Below are positions 37,200 through 45,439 of a DNA stretch of 64,000 nucleotides, piece after piece. The first letter of the stretch is position 1, and each line of letters begins with the position of its first letter. The position numbers and the translations under genes were made by a program. Under the pieces are notes generated by a model, which saw only the letters and a list, made by a program, of their open reading frames with translations, searched no databases and was not told the DNA's origin. Origin of the DNA: Deinococcus grandis (GTDB taxonomy: Bacteria > Deinococcota > Deinococci > Deinococcales > Deinococcaceae); contig NZ_BCMS01000001.1 in assembly GCF_001485435.1 (NCBI RefSeq), forward strand, positions 2,427,501 through 2,491,500, given 5' to 3'.

Positions 37200-38074
37200 A
37201 GGGCCACGCTCCAGCCGTCGTCGGCGACGTCCAGGCCGTGCTCGCGGATCCAGGCGCGTTCTGGGCTGTGCGGATCCAGGGCGGGGTTGGTGTTGTTCAG
37301 GTGGGTGTACAGCTTGGTGCGTGCCGGGAGGTGCGCCAGGGCGCGGGCGGTGTGGCAGATGGGCAGGTGGCCCATGGACGCCGCGTCGCCGCCCCCCAGG
37401 CCCAGGCGGGGCAGTTCGTCCGGGTGGTAGAAGGTCCCGTCGAGCAGCAGCACGTCGGCCTCGCGCAGCAGGTCCAGCACCGGGCCACTGAGGGTGCTGA
37501 GACTGGGCGCGTACACCAGCGTGCGGGTCGGACCGCGCAGGCGCAGCGCGCAGGTCGCGGCCTGCTCGGGGCGGCGGCCGTGGTGGTAGCGGGGCGTGTG
37601 GTCATCCAGCGGCACCCAGGTGACCTCCACGTTCCCGAAGTGCAGGGCCGCGCCGGGCGTGGCGACCTGTGGCGTGACCTGCGCGTAGCGGCCCAGCAGG
37701 CGGCGTACCGGGAACTGATCGTCCAGGATGGCGTGCACGCCGGGCGTGGCGTACAGCGTCCAGGCGCTGCCCTCACGCAGTTGCAGCAACCCCAGGGTGT
37801 GGTCCAGTTCCGCGTCGGTGAGCAGCACGCCCGACAGGGGCGTCTGACGGCCGCGTGGGGGACTCAGCAGGGTCATGTGCCAGGACACGTCCGGGGACGC
37901 GTCGATCAGGAACCAGTGGTGCCCGTCGGGCGTGAAGGCCGCGCTGGACTGCGTTCTGGGCGGCAGGACGCCGTCGCGGACCTGCGCGCAGTTGCGACAG
38001 CCGCAGTTCCACTGCGGGACGCCGCCCCCGGCGGCCGTGCCGAGCAGCTGAAACGAGGGTTGAGGAGCGGTCAT
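37196..38074 (-). CDS. pqqB: PQQ biosynthesis protein PqqB
   Basis: Metallo-beta-lactamase-fold protein proposed to hydroxylate the Glu-Tyr intermediate. The 292-aa protein shows LGTAAGGGVPQWNCGCRNC (a typical PqqB zinc-knuckle start), LLTDAELDHTLGLLQLREG and MGHLPICHTARAL. The ATG at 38074 is preferred over the in-frame GTG two codons upstream. pqqC overlaps its stop. Confidence 0.95.
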   Translation of the reverse strand: MTAPQPSFQLLGTAAGGGVPQWNCGCRNCAQVRDGVLPPRTQSSAAFTPDGHHWFLIDASPDVSWHMTLLSPPRGRQTPLSGVLLTDAELDHTLGLLQLREGSAWTLYATPGVHAILDDQFPVRRLLGRYAQVTPQVATPGAALHFGNVEVTWVPLDDHTPRYHHGRRPEQAATCALRLRGPTRTLVYAPSLSTLSGPVLDLLREADVLLLDGTFYHPDELPRLGLGGGDAASMGHLPICHTARALAHLPARTKLYTHLNNTNPALDPHSPERAWIREHGLDVADDGWSVAL

Positions 38075-38100
38075 GGGCACCTGCCTGCGGGGAGCGCACC

Positions 38101-38139
38101 GGCCCGCCCACCTGCAGAGGAGCCAGGGAGGGGCGGGCC
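38101..38139 (-). promoter_or_regulatory. Intercistronic hairpin between pqqA and pqqB
   Basis: A 9-bp perfect stem (GGCCCGCCC at 38101-38109 with GGGCGGGCC at 38131-38139) and a 21-nt loop lie between the pqqA stop and pqqB start. There is no T-run. Such a hairpin can stabilise or partly terminate the pqqA segment, giving more precursor peptide than enzyme. Confidence 0.6.
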
Positions 38140-38159
38140 GCGTCGGGGTGGGGCCGCGT

Positions 38160-38231
38160 TCAGCGGCGGTGGGCGTACGCGGTCACTTCACAGCACACGA
38201 GTCGGGGCTTGGCCTGGGGCTTGATCCACAT
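38160..38231 (-). CDS. pqqA: PQQ precursor peptide PqqA
   Basis: The 23-aa peptide starts MWIKPQ and has E15-V-T-x-Y19, the Glu and Tyr that become PQQ. This matches the classical PqqA layout (MW-K-P..., E-V-T-x-Y). Unusual here are two cysteines immediately before the glutamate (C13, C14) and the His-Arg-Arg end. A perfect RBS (AGGAGGTGA, 38237-38245) sits 5 nt upstream. It is followed by pqqBCDE and a dipeptidase gene on the same strand. Confidence 0.93.
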   Translation of the reverse strand: MWIKPQAKPRLVCCEVTAYAHRR

Positions 38232-38293
38232 GAAGGTCACCTCCTCTGCGGGTGGGCGAGAAGCGGGGGGGGGGTTCCGGGAACCGGGCCGCG

Positions 38294-38346
38294 CCGCCCC
38301 CCACAGGGCGCGTGACGGGGTGCGGCTCCCGCCCTGTGGGGGGCGG
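38294..38346 (-). promoter_or_regulatory. 17-bp perfect hairpin in the pqq operon leader
   Basis: CCGCCCCCCACAGGGCG (38294-38310) and its exact inverse (38330-38346) flank a 19-nt loop. The hairpin lies between the predicted promoter and the pqqA RBS, so it would be in the mRNA leader. It has no T-run. It could be a protein-binding or ligand-responsive leader structure; no known riboswitch class is recognisable. Confidence 0.6.
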
Positions 38347-38369
38347 AACTGATCGTGGTGGACGCCTGC

Positions 38370-38375
38370 ACTGTA
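38370..38375 (-). promoter_or_regulatory. -10 box (TACAGT) of the pqq operon
   Basis: TACAGT on the minus strand lies about 140 nt before pqqA. Transcription would start near 38363 and give a long leader that contains the 17-bp hairpin. The -35 is weak. Confidence 0.45.
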
Positions 38376-38455
38376 CGGGCCGGACGGTTCAGGGAAGGTT
38401 GGGACAGGCATTCTGGCGCATGTGCGGCGCGCGGGGGCGGGCCTACGCTGGGCGC

Positions 38456-39829
38456 ATGACCTCCCCTGCTGCCCCTGAATCCCTGTCGCCGCCGGATGGG
38501 TGGCGGACGTTCCTGTGGCTGTGGGGGTCGCAGGCGCTGAGCGTGATCGGGTCGGCGGTGGCGGGGTTCGCGTTCAACATCTACCTGACGCAGACGCGCT
38601 TTCCGCTGGCGGAGCAGAAGCCGCAGCTGGCGGCGGCGCTGTCGCTGACCGCGCTGGCGTGGGCACTCACGGCGACGCTGCTGGCCCCGCTGGCGGGCGC
38701 GTGGACGGACCGGCACGACCGGCGGCGGATCATGCTGGCGTGCGACGTGGCGGGGGTGGCGCTGACGCTGGGGACGCTGCTGCTGGTGGGTTCGGCCGCG
38801 ACGCCGCTGTGGGCGCTGGTGGTCCTCACGGCCCTGATGGGCGCGGTGTCCACCTTCCACGGGTCGGCGTTCGACGCGAGTTACACGAGTCTGGTGCCGC
38901 GCGAGCGGCTGCCGCGCGCGAACGGCATGATGCAGACGGTGTGGAGTCTGGCGGGGCTGGTGGGTCCGGCGGCGGCGGCGCTGCTGATCGGCGTGCCCGC
39001 GCTGCTGCGCCAGAGCGGGAGTGGTCCGGCGTGGCTCTCGGGCCTGCGGGACGGCGTGGCGTTCGCGTACGCGGTGGACGCGGTGACGTTCCTGGTGGCG
39101 GTGCTGATCCTGTCGCGATTGCGGGTGCCGTCCCCGGTGCGGCGGGAGGGGGTGGCGCGCGGCAGTCTGCTGGCGGACATGCGCTTCGGGTGGGTGTTCA
39201 TCGGGCAGCGGCGGCCCCTGCTGGCCCTGCTGCTGACGTTCGCCGTGGCGAACCTGTGTACGAGCAACCTGGGCGTGCTGGAGCCCCTGATCGTGAAGTT
39301 CGGCCTGAACGGCGACTGGGAGGCGCGCGGCGGGACGCTCCAGGGCACGCTGGCGACCCTGGCCGTCGTGCAGAGCGTCGGCGGCGTGCTGGGAGGCGTC
39401 CTGATCAGCACCTGGGGCGGCCTGAAACGGAACCGGGTACTGGGCGTGCTGGTCCCCATGATCGTGTCGGGACTGGGGTTCGCGGCGTTCGGCGCGGCGG
39501 GGACCGTGCTGGGCGCGGCGGCAGCCCTGCTCGTCCTGGGGCTGACGTTCCCGGCCATGAACGCGCACTCGCAGAGCATCTGGCAGTCGCAGGTGCCGCC
39601 GGAGTTGCAGGGCCGGGTGTTCAGTGTCCGCCGCCTGATCGCGCAGTTCACGTCCCCGGCCAGCAGCGCGCTGGCGGGCCTCCTGGCCGCGCGGTACGCG
39701 CCAGGCGGCGTGGCGGTCGCGGCAGGCCTGACGCTGGCGGTCGTGGCAGCCCTGCAACTCCTGAACCCGGCGCTGCGGCGGGTGGAGGATCCGGCGCTGT
39801 CCGGCTACGCGCCCAGCGGGGCGGACTGA
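38456..39829 (+). CDS. MFS transporter
   Basis: Major facilitator superfamily protein of 457 aa with about 12 membrane helices. GAWTDRHDRRRIMLACDV after helix 2 is the motif A-type loop. The arrangement resembles the MFS_3 (enterobactin exporter-like) group, usually efflux. The substrate is unknown. TACGCT (38444-38449) lies 6 nt before the ATG. It is divergent from the pqq operon, so a PQQ exporter role is possible but unsupported. Confidence 0.85.
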   Translation: MTSPAAPESLSPPDGWRTFLWLWGSQALSVIGSAVAGFAFNIYLTQTRFPLAEQKPQLAAALSLTALAWALTATLLAPLAGAWTDRHDRRRIMLACDVAGVALTLGTLLLVGSAATPLWALVVLTALMGAVSTFHGSAFDASYTSLVPRERLPRANGMMQTVWSLAGLVGPAAAALLIGVPALLRQSGSGPAWLSGLRDGVAFAYAVDAVTFLVAVLILSRLRVPSPVRREGVARGSLLADMRFGWVFIGQRRPLLALLLTFAVANLCTSNLGVLEPLIVKFGLNGDWEARGGTLQGTLATLAVVQSVGGVLGGVLISTWGGLKRNRVLGVLVPMIVSGLGFAAFGAAGTVLGAAAALLVLGLTFPAMNAHSQSIWQSQVPPELQGRVFSVRRLIAQFTSPASSALAGLLAARYAPGGVAVAAGLTLAVVAALQLLNPALRRVEDPALSGYAPSGAD

Positions 39830-39880
39830 CCGGCCCCTCCCCTGCCCCCTCCGGCCGGATGGGTGGGAGGGGGTTGTGCT

Positions 39881-41149
39881 CTATTCCTCCGTCGTGCGTT
39901 CGTGGGAGCCCTTGCGCCAGCGGCGGCCCGGTTCGACCTGCGTGTCACCCTTGACGGGCGCGGCGATATGGGCGCGCGCGCCGATCACGGCCAGACCGTC
40001 CGGGCCGCCATCCACGCGGGCCGCGATGACGGCCTCCTCGTCCACGATGGCGCGGCGGACGTGCGCCCCGGCGCGGATGGTCGCGTCGCGCAGGATCACG
40101 GCGTCCTCGACGACCGCCCCGGCCTCCACGGTCACGCCGGGGGACAGCACCGAGCGGATCACGCGGCCCTGCACGTGGCAGCCGTACGACACGAGGCTGT
40201 CCTCCACCCGCGCCCCCTGCGCGATCCGGGCGGGCATGCGCGGAATGCTGCTGCTCAGGACCGGCCATTCGGGGGTGTCGAGGCGCACCGAGCGGCCCGC
40301 GAGGAGGTCCTGGTGCGCGCGGAAGTACGCGCCGGGCAGGCCCACGTCCAGCCAGTAGCCGTCCAGGGCGTAGGCGTGCGCCGACTTCGCCTTCACGAAG
40401 GCGGGGATCAGCGCGTGCCCGAAGTCCCCCAGGCCCTGACCGGCGGGCGTGACGGCGCGCAGGTCGTCCAGGGTGCGCAGCAGCGCCGGGGCGTCGTACA
40501 CGAAGACCTCGGTGGTGATGGGGCCTCCCAGCGGCTCTTCGGGTTTGTATGCGAAGCGCTTCACGCGGCCGCCCTTCGTGACCTGCACGTTCCCGAACCG
40601 GCTGGCGTCCTCCCCGCCGGGCAGGTCGGTGGTGACCATCGTCACGGCCGCGCCGACCTTCAGGTGGTGGCGGATCACTGCAGCGTAATCCAGGGTGTAC
40701 ACGTGATCGGCGGACAGCACCACCACCACGTCCGGCGCGTACGACCGGATCAGGTGCCGGTGGGCGTGCAGGGCGTCCGCGTTCCCGGCGTCCTCCAGCG
40801 CGCCGGTCAGGGTGTCGGGGCTGGGGGGGAGCACCTCCAGTCCGCCGTACGTGCGGTCCAGGTCCCAGGGGCGGCCGTTCGTCAGGTGGTCGTTCAGGGT
40901 GTGCAGCTGGTATTCCTCCAGCACCCACACGTCCGGCAGGCCGCTGTGCATGCAGTTGCTCAGCGCGAAGTCGATCAGGCGGTACGTGCCGCCGAAGGTC
41001 AGGGCGGGCTTGGCGCGCTCCTGCGTCAGGACGCCCAGCCGCTCGCCCTTCCCCCCGGCGAGGATCAGGACGAGGACTTTCCGGCCGTCCACGCGGGTGC
41101 CGCGCCCGGCGGGAAGGCTGCTGAGACTGCGGGAGGAGAACCGTGCCAT
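39881..41149 (-). CDS. glgC: Glucose-1-phosphate adenylyltransferase
   Basis: Makes ADP-glucose for glycogen synthesis. The 422-aa protein has the nucleotidyltransferase start AGGKGERLGVLTQERAKPAL, YRLIDFALSNCMHSGL, and SADHVYTLDYAA for catalysis. A C-terminal left-handed beta helix follows (VEDSLVSYGCHVQGRVIRSV, VEAGAVVEDAVILRDATI). I used the ATG at 41149; the following 20 residues look non-conserved, so a downstream GTG near 41092 is also possible. No glgA or glgB is adjacent. Confidence 0.9.
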   Translation of the reverse strand: MARFSSRSLSSLPAGRGTRVDGRKVLVLILAGGKGERLGVLTQERAKPALTFGGTYRLIDFALSNCMHSGLPDVWVLEEYQLHTLNDHLTNGRPWDLDRTYGGLEVLPPSPDTLTGALEDAGNADALHAHRHLIRSYAPDVVVVLSADHVYTLDYAAVIRHHLKVGAAVTMVTTDLPGGEDASRFGNVQVTKGGRVKRFAYKPEEPLGGPITTEVFVYDAPALLRTLDDLRAVTPAGQGLGDFGHALIPAFVKAKSAHAYALDGYWLDVGLPGAYFRAHQDLLAGRSVRLDTPEWPVLSSSIPRMPARIAQGARVEDSLVSYGCHVQGRVIRSVLSPGVTVEAGAVVEDAVILRDATIRAGAHVRRAIVDEEAVIAARVDGGPDGLAVIGARAHIAAPVKGDTQVEPGRRWRKGSHERTTEE

Positions 41150-41246
41150 CTGCCCCGCAGTCTGCCCCGCCCTCACCACAGGCGGCTGAGGCGCGCCTGA
41201 ACGCCCTTCAGGTTCAGCCCGGCGGCGGCGGTCAGGGGATTGGGGG

Positions 41247-41966
41247 TCAGGGCACCGCGACCGGGTCGCTGCCGCCCTCGTGGTAGGTCAGGTCGCCGGT
41301 CACGCGGAGGGTCAGGGCCTCCAGCGCCACCTGCCGCGCAGAGGTGTCCGGCGCGGTCAGCACGGCCCGGAGGTCGTGGGCGGCCTGCGGATCGCGCTCG
41401 GCCAGCGTGCCCAGCCAGCGCTGCGGTTTGACTGCCCACCAGCCGCGCGCCCCGAACAGCGCCTCCACGGCCAGTCCGGCGGCGCTGCACGCCACGAGCA
41501 CGTGCAGCGGGTCGCCCGCCGAGGCCAGGGCGCGGGCGTCCATGACCTCCTCGACCAGCCGGAAGCGGGCCTGCTGGCCCAGGGGGCGCGGGTCCGGCCC
41601 GGCGGCGTGCAGGGCGCGGGCCTCGGCGATCAGGGCGTCCAGGTCCGGGTGCGGCCACACGGGGCGGCCCTCGGCGTACATAGTGATGGTGTCGCCCTGC
41701 CCCGCCGCGAACATCGCGCGGACCTTGCGCACGGGGTTGTGGAACGCCTCGACCGGCACGCCGTCCACCACGTAGTTCGCGCGCCACCGCTCGTCGCCGC
41801 TCACGAGGACGTGGAAATCCAGGTCGCTGTGGGCGTTCCCCTCGCCGCGCGCGGCACTGCCGCACCACAGTGCCGCGTAGGCACCCGGCGTGGCCCGCAG
41901 ACGCTCCAGGGCGGCGGGCAGGGCGGCCTCCAGTCGGGCCTGCGGGTCGGCAGTGGTGTCGGTCAT
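41247..41966 (-). CDS. Nucleotidyltransferase-domain protein
   Basis: The 239-aa protein has the DNA-polymerase-beta-type nucleotidyltransferase motif G36-S37 ... D48-x-D50 (CGSAARGEGNAHSDLDF), with a third acidic residue likely in VPVEAFH. The C-terminal half is helical, as in aminoglycoside or MNT-type transferases. No HEPN partner gene is adjacent, so it is probably not a toxin-antitoxin pair. The ATG at 41966 follows TACCCT by 7 nt. Confidence 0.8.
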   Translation of the reverse strand: MTDTTADPQARLEAALPAALERLRATPGAYAALWCGSAARGEGNAHSDLDFHVLVSGDERWRANYVVDGVPVEAFHNPVRKVRAMFAAGQGDTITMYAEGRPVWPHPDLDALIAEARALHAAGPDPRPLGQQARFRLVEEVMDARALASAGDPLHVLVACSAAGLAVEALFGARGWWAVKPQRWLGTLAERDPQAAHDLRAVLTAPDTSARQVALEALTLRVTGDLTYHEGGSDPVAVP

Positions 41967-42009
41967 GCGCGCCAGGGTAGTGGACGGCGCGGCGTGGGGT
42001 GGCCGCAGG

Positions 42010-42534
42010 TCAGCGGCTGAGCAGGCTCCACTCGTGCCAGTGCAGCCGCACGCCGCGCGTCGCCAGCCAGTCGTTCAGGCTGTAGCGGGCGCGGGCCAGT
42101 CCGGACAGCGTGTCGTGCGCGACCTGCACGGCCCGCAGCGCCTCGCACTCCCCAATGAACCCCTCGGCGCGGGACGCCACGAGTTCGTCCGTGTCCACGA
42201 TCTCGGCCATCAGCCCGTCATGCACGATCAGGTCCAGGTACAGGTCCCGGACCTCCCACACGTCCCCCGCGTCCGTGATCGTCGCCACGTCCAAGTAGTA
42301 GTCGTGCTCGCGCCGCCCGTGGAAGTCGTACCGGCACGCCACGAGGTTCAGCCCCGGCAGCAGGTGCGCCTGCCAGTGCCGGATGCGCGGGTGGCCCGCG
42401 AACGTCCGCGCGACGTACAGGCCGTGCGGCGTGCGGTGATACGTGTGCACCGGGCGCACCCCGGTGTTCGTGTGATGCTGCCGACCCGGCACGTCATGCC
42501 GTTCCACCTTCACCGGGTGCGCCAGGGTCGCCAT
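42010..42534 (-). CDS. DUF402 family protein
   Basis: The 174-aa protein fits DUF402, a family that includes nucleoside diphosphate phosphatases. The core is DYYLDVATITDAGDVWEVRDLYLDLIVHDG followed by a DTDELVASRAEGFI helix. The acidic residues of these strands are the expected metal ligands. The ATG at 42534 follows TACGCT by 5 nt. Confidence 0.8.
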   Translation of the reverse strand: MATLAHPVKVERHDVPGRQHHTNTGVRPVHTYHRTPHGLYVARTFAGHPRIRHWQAHLLPGLNLVACRYDFHGRREHDYYLDVATITDAGDVWEVRDLYLDLIVHDGLMAEIVDTDELVASRAEGFIGECEALRAVQVAHDTLSGLARARYSLNDWLATRGVRLHWHEWSLLSR

Positions 42535-42619
42535 GACCCAGCGTACACAGCCCCGCGCCGCGTACGTGAGAAAACACCCGGCCCAGGAAAACGCCCCCGG
42601 CAGGGGGACATTCCACGGG

Positions 42620-42780
42620 CGGGAGGGACGCGGTGTTTCGCTGTCCGGCTCAGAGAGCGGGTGACGCAGATTCCTCTTGTTCCGTGGACCACCCGGAATC
42701 CGCTCGGCTCATGCTCTGCGGGGCAGCTCTGCGAGTCGCATCCGCGCGGGTTGAACGGTCCTGCACACCGTTCAACCCGA
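42620..42780. repeat. Decayed MITE family A copy ending in a 12-bp hairpin
   Basis: The stretch resembles family A (GTTCCGTGGACCACCCGGAATCC..., TCGCATCCGCGCGGGTTGAACGG). It ends with CGGGTTGAACGG (42747-42758) and its exact inverse (42768-42779), 8 bp from the rlhA stop. The hairpin probably serves as the rlhA terminator, although no T-run is present. This accounts for the 253-bp gap. Confidence 0.6.
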
Positions 42781-42787
42781 GGCAGCA

Positions 42788-45361
42788 TCAGCTCAGGATG
42801 GGCAGGGCGTCCAGCAGCCCGAAGTCGTTCGGGACGAACAGGCTGCCCTCGGTGGTGCCCTGGTCCACCTGCTCGTCCAGCGCCGCCTGGAGCTGCGCGG
42901 CGCTCAGGTCGCCGTTCAGGTACGCGCGGTGCGCGTGGATGACCTCGCGGACCTGCTCGGGCGTCTCGTGTACGAACTCCAGGCGCAGGTCGCGGATGCC
43001 CGCCGCGTGCCAGTCGCGCAGGTGCGCGGCGGCCACCTGGGGGCGGCCCTCGAAGACGGTGTTGCGGCAGCCGACGTCCGCCATGACCGGGTGCGCGCGG
43101 CCCCGCTCGTCCCGCAGCGCCACGCGGTGCGACTCGCAGGGGTGCCCGCAGTTCGTGTAGTCGGTGCCGCTGCTCAGGAAACGGCAGAACACGCAGTGTT
43201 CGGTGTGGAAGACCGGCAGGTGCCCGTACGCGACGGGTTCCAGCGCCGCGCCGCCCACGAGGGAGGCCAGTTCGGTGATCTGCTGGGCGTTCAGGTCGAA
43301 GGTGGGCGTCAGGCGGGTCAGGCCCAGGTCCAGCAGCGCGCGGGTGGTCAGGACGTTCGCGGCGTTCAGGCTGAAATCCCCCGTGAGTTCCGCGGTCGTC
43401 CCGGCGTCTTGCAGGCCTTCGAGCAGGCCGCCGCTGCGGACCAGGATGCCGGCGTCCAGGGACTGCAGGAACTTCTGGAGGTTCTGCTCGGTGGGTTTCA
43501 GGATGCGGGGGCTGGCGACCCGCACGGGGATTCCGGCGGCCCTGACGCGTTCCACGCTGGGTTTCAGGCCGTACAGTTCCAGGTAGTCCAGCGTGACCGA
43601 GTCCGGCCGGGCGTCCAGGGCGGCGTCCAGCTGTTCGGGCGTGCGGACCAGCGCGTGCAGGCGCGTCGCGGTGGGCGCCGGGGCCTGCGGGCGGGTCAGG
43701 GCAGCCAGCGCGTCGTCCAGGCGCGGGGTGACGGTGCGCTCGGGCGCGGCGGCGCGGGCGTCGGTCAGGGCGGCGGCGGCCTCGCGGCGCAGGGCGTTCA
43801 GGGCGCTGACCGGCAGGAAGCCCGCCCCATTAAGGTCGGTGCTGAGGGTCCCGAGGTGGTACGGCGTGCCGCCCAGTTTGCCCAGCTGCTCGCGCAGGCC
43901 CGCCTCGTCCAGCGCGCGGTTGCGTGCCACGGAGAGGGGTTCGGGCAGTGTAACGGTCACGCTGCGGCCCTGCTCGTCGGTCAGGGTCAGCGCGGGCGGC
44001 TGACCCACGTGCCCGACGAAGTGCGCGTCCACCGGGCGGGTGTGCAGCGGATCGGCGGCCTCCACCAGCGGCTTCACGCGGGCGGCCAGGGTGGGGTCCT
44101 GGGTGCGCCACACCGGGTCCCCCTCGCGCACGCGGCGGCCGTCCACCGCGCCGCGCCCGAAGCGCAGCTCGTACAGGCCACCCGCGCGCACGCCGTCCAG
44201 CGCGGCGTCGTCCAGCTGGCGGCCGTCCTGCCACAGGCCGTACAGGAAGCCGCCCTCCTCGCGCCCCTCTGGGGTGCGCCAGTTCGCGGGGTCGAACACC
44301 AGTCCGTCGCCGGGTTTCACGACCTCGCTCAGTTCGACGAGCACGCCGCGTTCGGTCACGCCACGCACGGTGCCGACGCGCACGCCGCGGTGCCTCGGCG
44401 CGCGGCCGCGCACGACGGTCTGGTGGTTGGTGCCCGCCATGAAGTGCGGCCCCAGCCCGCGCGAGTACACCTGTTCCAGGTCGCGTTCCTCCTGCGCGGT
44501 GACGCTCAGCGGGAGGCCCGCCCACGCCTCGTCCACGGCCCGGCGGTACGCGGCGGTCGTCAGGGCGACGAACTCGGCGTCCTTGTAGCGGCCCTCGATC
44601 TTCAGGCAGTCCACGCCGATCCGCACGAGCTCGGGCACCTGATGCAGCGCGTACAGGTCCCCGGGCGACAGCAGGTAGCGGGCGTCGCCCAGGTCGCGGT
44701 GCTCGCCGTCCACGAACAGCTCGTACGGGAGGCGGCAGGCCTGCGCGCACTGCCCGCGGTTCGCGCTGCGCCCACCCCAGGCCTCACTGGAAAAACACTG
44801 CCCGGAGTAGCTGACGCACAGCGCGCCGTGCACGAACGTCTCCAGTTCGATGTCGGTCGCGTTCTTGATCCGCTCGATGTCGCGCAGGCTCAGTTCGCGG
44901 CCCAGCACCACGCGGCTCGCCCCGAAGCGCCGCGCGAGTTCGGCGCCCTCGGCGGACGTGATGCTCATCTGCGTGCTGCCGTGAATGGGCAGGTCCGGGC
45001 AGATCTCGTGCGCCAGTCGCGCCACGCCGTGATCCTGCACGATCAGCGCGTCCACCCCGGCCTCCGCCAGGGCCATCAGCTGCCGCTCGGCCTGCCGCAG
45101 TTCCCGGTCGAACACGAGCACGTTGAACGTCACGAAGCCCAGCACGCCGCGCGCGTGCAGGCCCCCCATGATGTCCGGCAGGGCCTCCAGATCGAAGCCC
45201 ACCTTCGCGCGGGCGTGGAAGCCCGCCCCGTCGGCGCGGCCCTCGCCACGCGCGGGATTCACGCCGAAGAACACGGCGTCCGCGCCGGCCTCCACTGCGG
45301 CGCGCAGTTGCGCCTCACCGCCCACCGGGCTCATCACTTCTGGTTTCCTGACCGCCGCCAT
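42788..45361 (-). CDS. rlhA: U32 peptidase-family protein, RlhA-like (23S rRNA hydroxylation)
   Basis: The 857-aa protein starts with the U32 signature (KPEVMSPVGGEAQLRAAVEAGADAVFFG). It contains the Cys-rich motif CVSYSGQCFSSEAWGGRSANRGQCAQACRLPY (split here for length reasons only in the reader's mind) at about residues 180-212. A DUF3656-type middle part follows, then a second Cys cluster near the C-terminus (HTEHCVFCRFLSSG, YTNCGHPCESHR). E. coli RlhA with this layout hydroxylates C2501 of 23S rRNA, and that modification has been reported in D. radiodurans. The ATG at 45361 follows TAGACT by 8 nt. Confidence 0.85.
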   Translation of the reverse strand: MAAVRKPEVMSPVGGEAQLRAAVEAGADAVFFGVNPARGEGRADGAGFHARAKVGFDLEALPDIMGGLHARGVLGFVTFNVLVFDRELRQAERQLMALAEAGVDALIVQDHGVARLAHEICPDLPIHGSTQMSITSAEGAELARRFGASRVVLGRELSLRDIERIKNATDIELETFVHGALCVSYSGQCFSSEAWGGRSANRGQCAQACRLPYELFVDGEHRDLGDARYLLSPGDLYALHQVPELVRIGVDCLKIEGRYKDAEFVALTTAAYRRAVDEAWAGLPLSVTAQEERDLEQVYSRGLGPHFMAGTNHQTVVRGRAPRHRGVRVGTVRGVTERGVLVELSEVVKPGDGLVFDPANWRTPEGREEGGFLYGLWQDGRQLDDAALDGVRAGGLYELRFGRGAVDGRRVREGDPVWRTQDPTLAARVKPLVEAADPLHTRPVDAHFVGHVGQPPALTLTDEQGRSVTVTLPEPLSVARNRALDEAGLREQLGKLGGTPYHLGTLSTDLNGAGFLPVSALNALRREAAAALTDARAAAPERTVTPRLDDALAALTRPQAPAPTATRLHALVRTPEQLDAALDARPDSVTLDYLELYGLKPSVERVRAAGIPVRVASPRILKPTEQNLQKFLQSLDAGILVRSGGLLEGLQDAGTTAELTGDFSLNAANVLTTRALLDLGLTRLTPTFDLNAQQITELASLVGGAALEPVAYGHLPVFHTEHCVFCRFLSSGTDYTNCGHPCESHRVALRDERGRAHPVMADVGCRNTVFEGRPQVAAAHLRDWHAAGIRDLRLEFVHETPEQVREVIHAHRAYLNGDLSAAQLQAALDEQVDQGTTEGSLFVPNDFGLLDALPILS

Positions 45362-45439
45362 AACGCGCCAGTCTACCCGCCCGCCGCGGGGCAGACGGTG
45401 ACCCGCGTCCCCCCGGCACGCGGGCCACACCCGGAGCGT

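Noticed and set aside
41173..41246. In-frame end LNLKGVQARLSRLW before glgC
   Set aside because: No start codon is available for a short gene in this frame after the nucleotidyltransferase stop; probably noncoding.
41247..42534. MNT-HEPN type toxin-antitoxin system
   Set aside because: The nucleotidyltransferase has no HEPN neighbour; the adjacent gene is DUF402.
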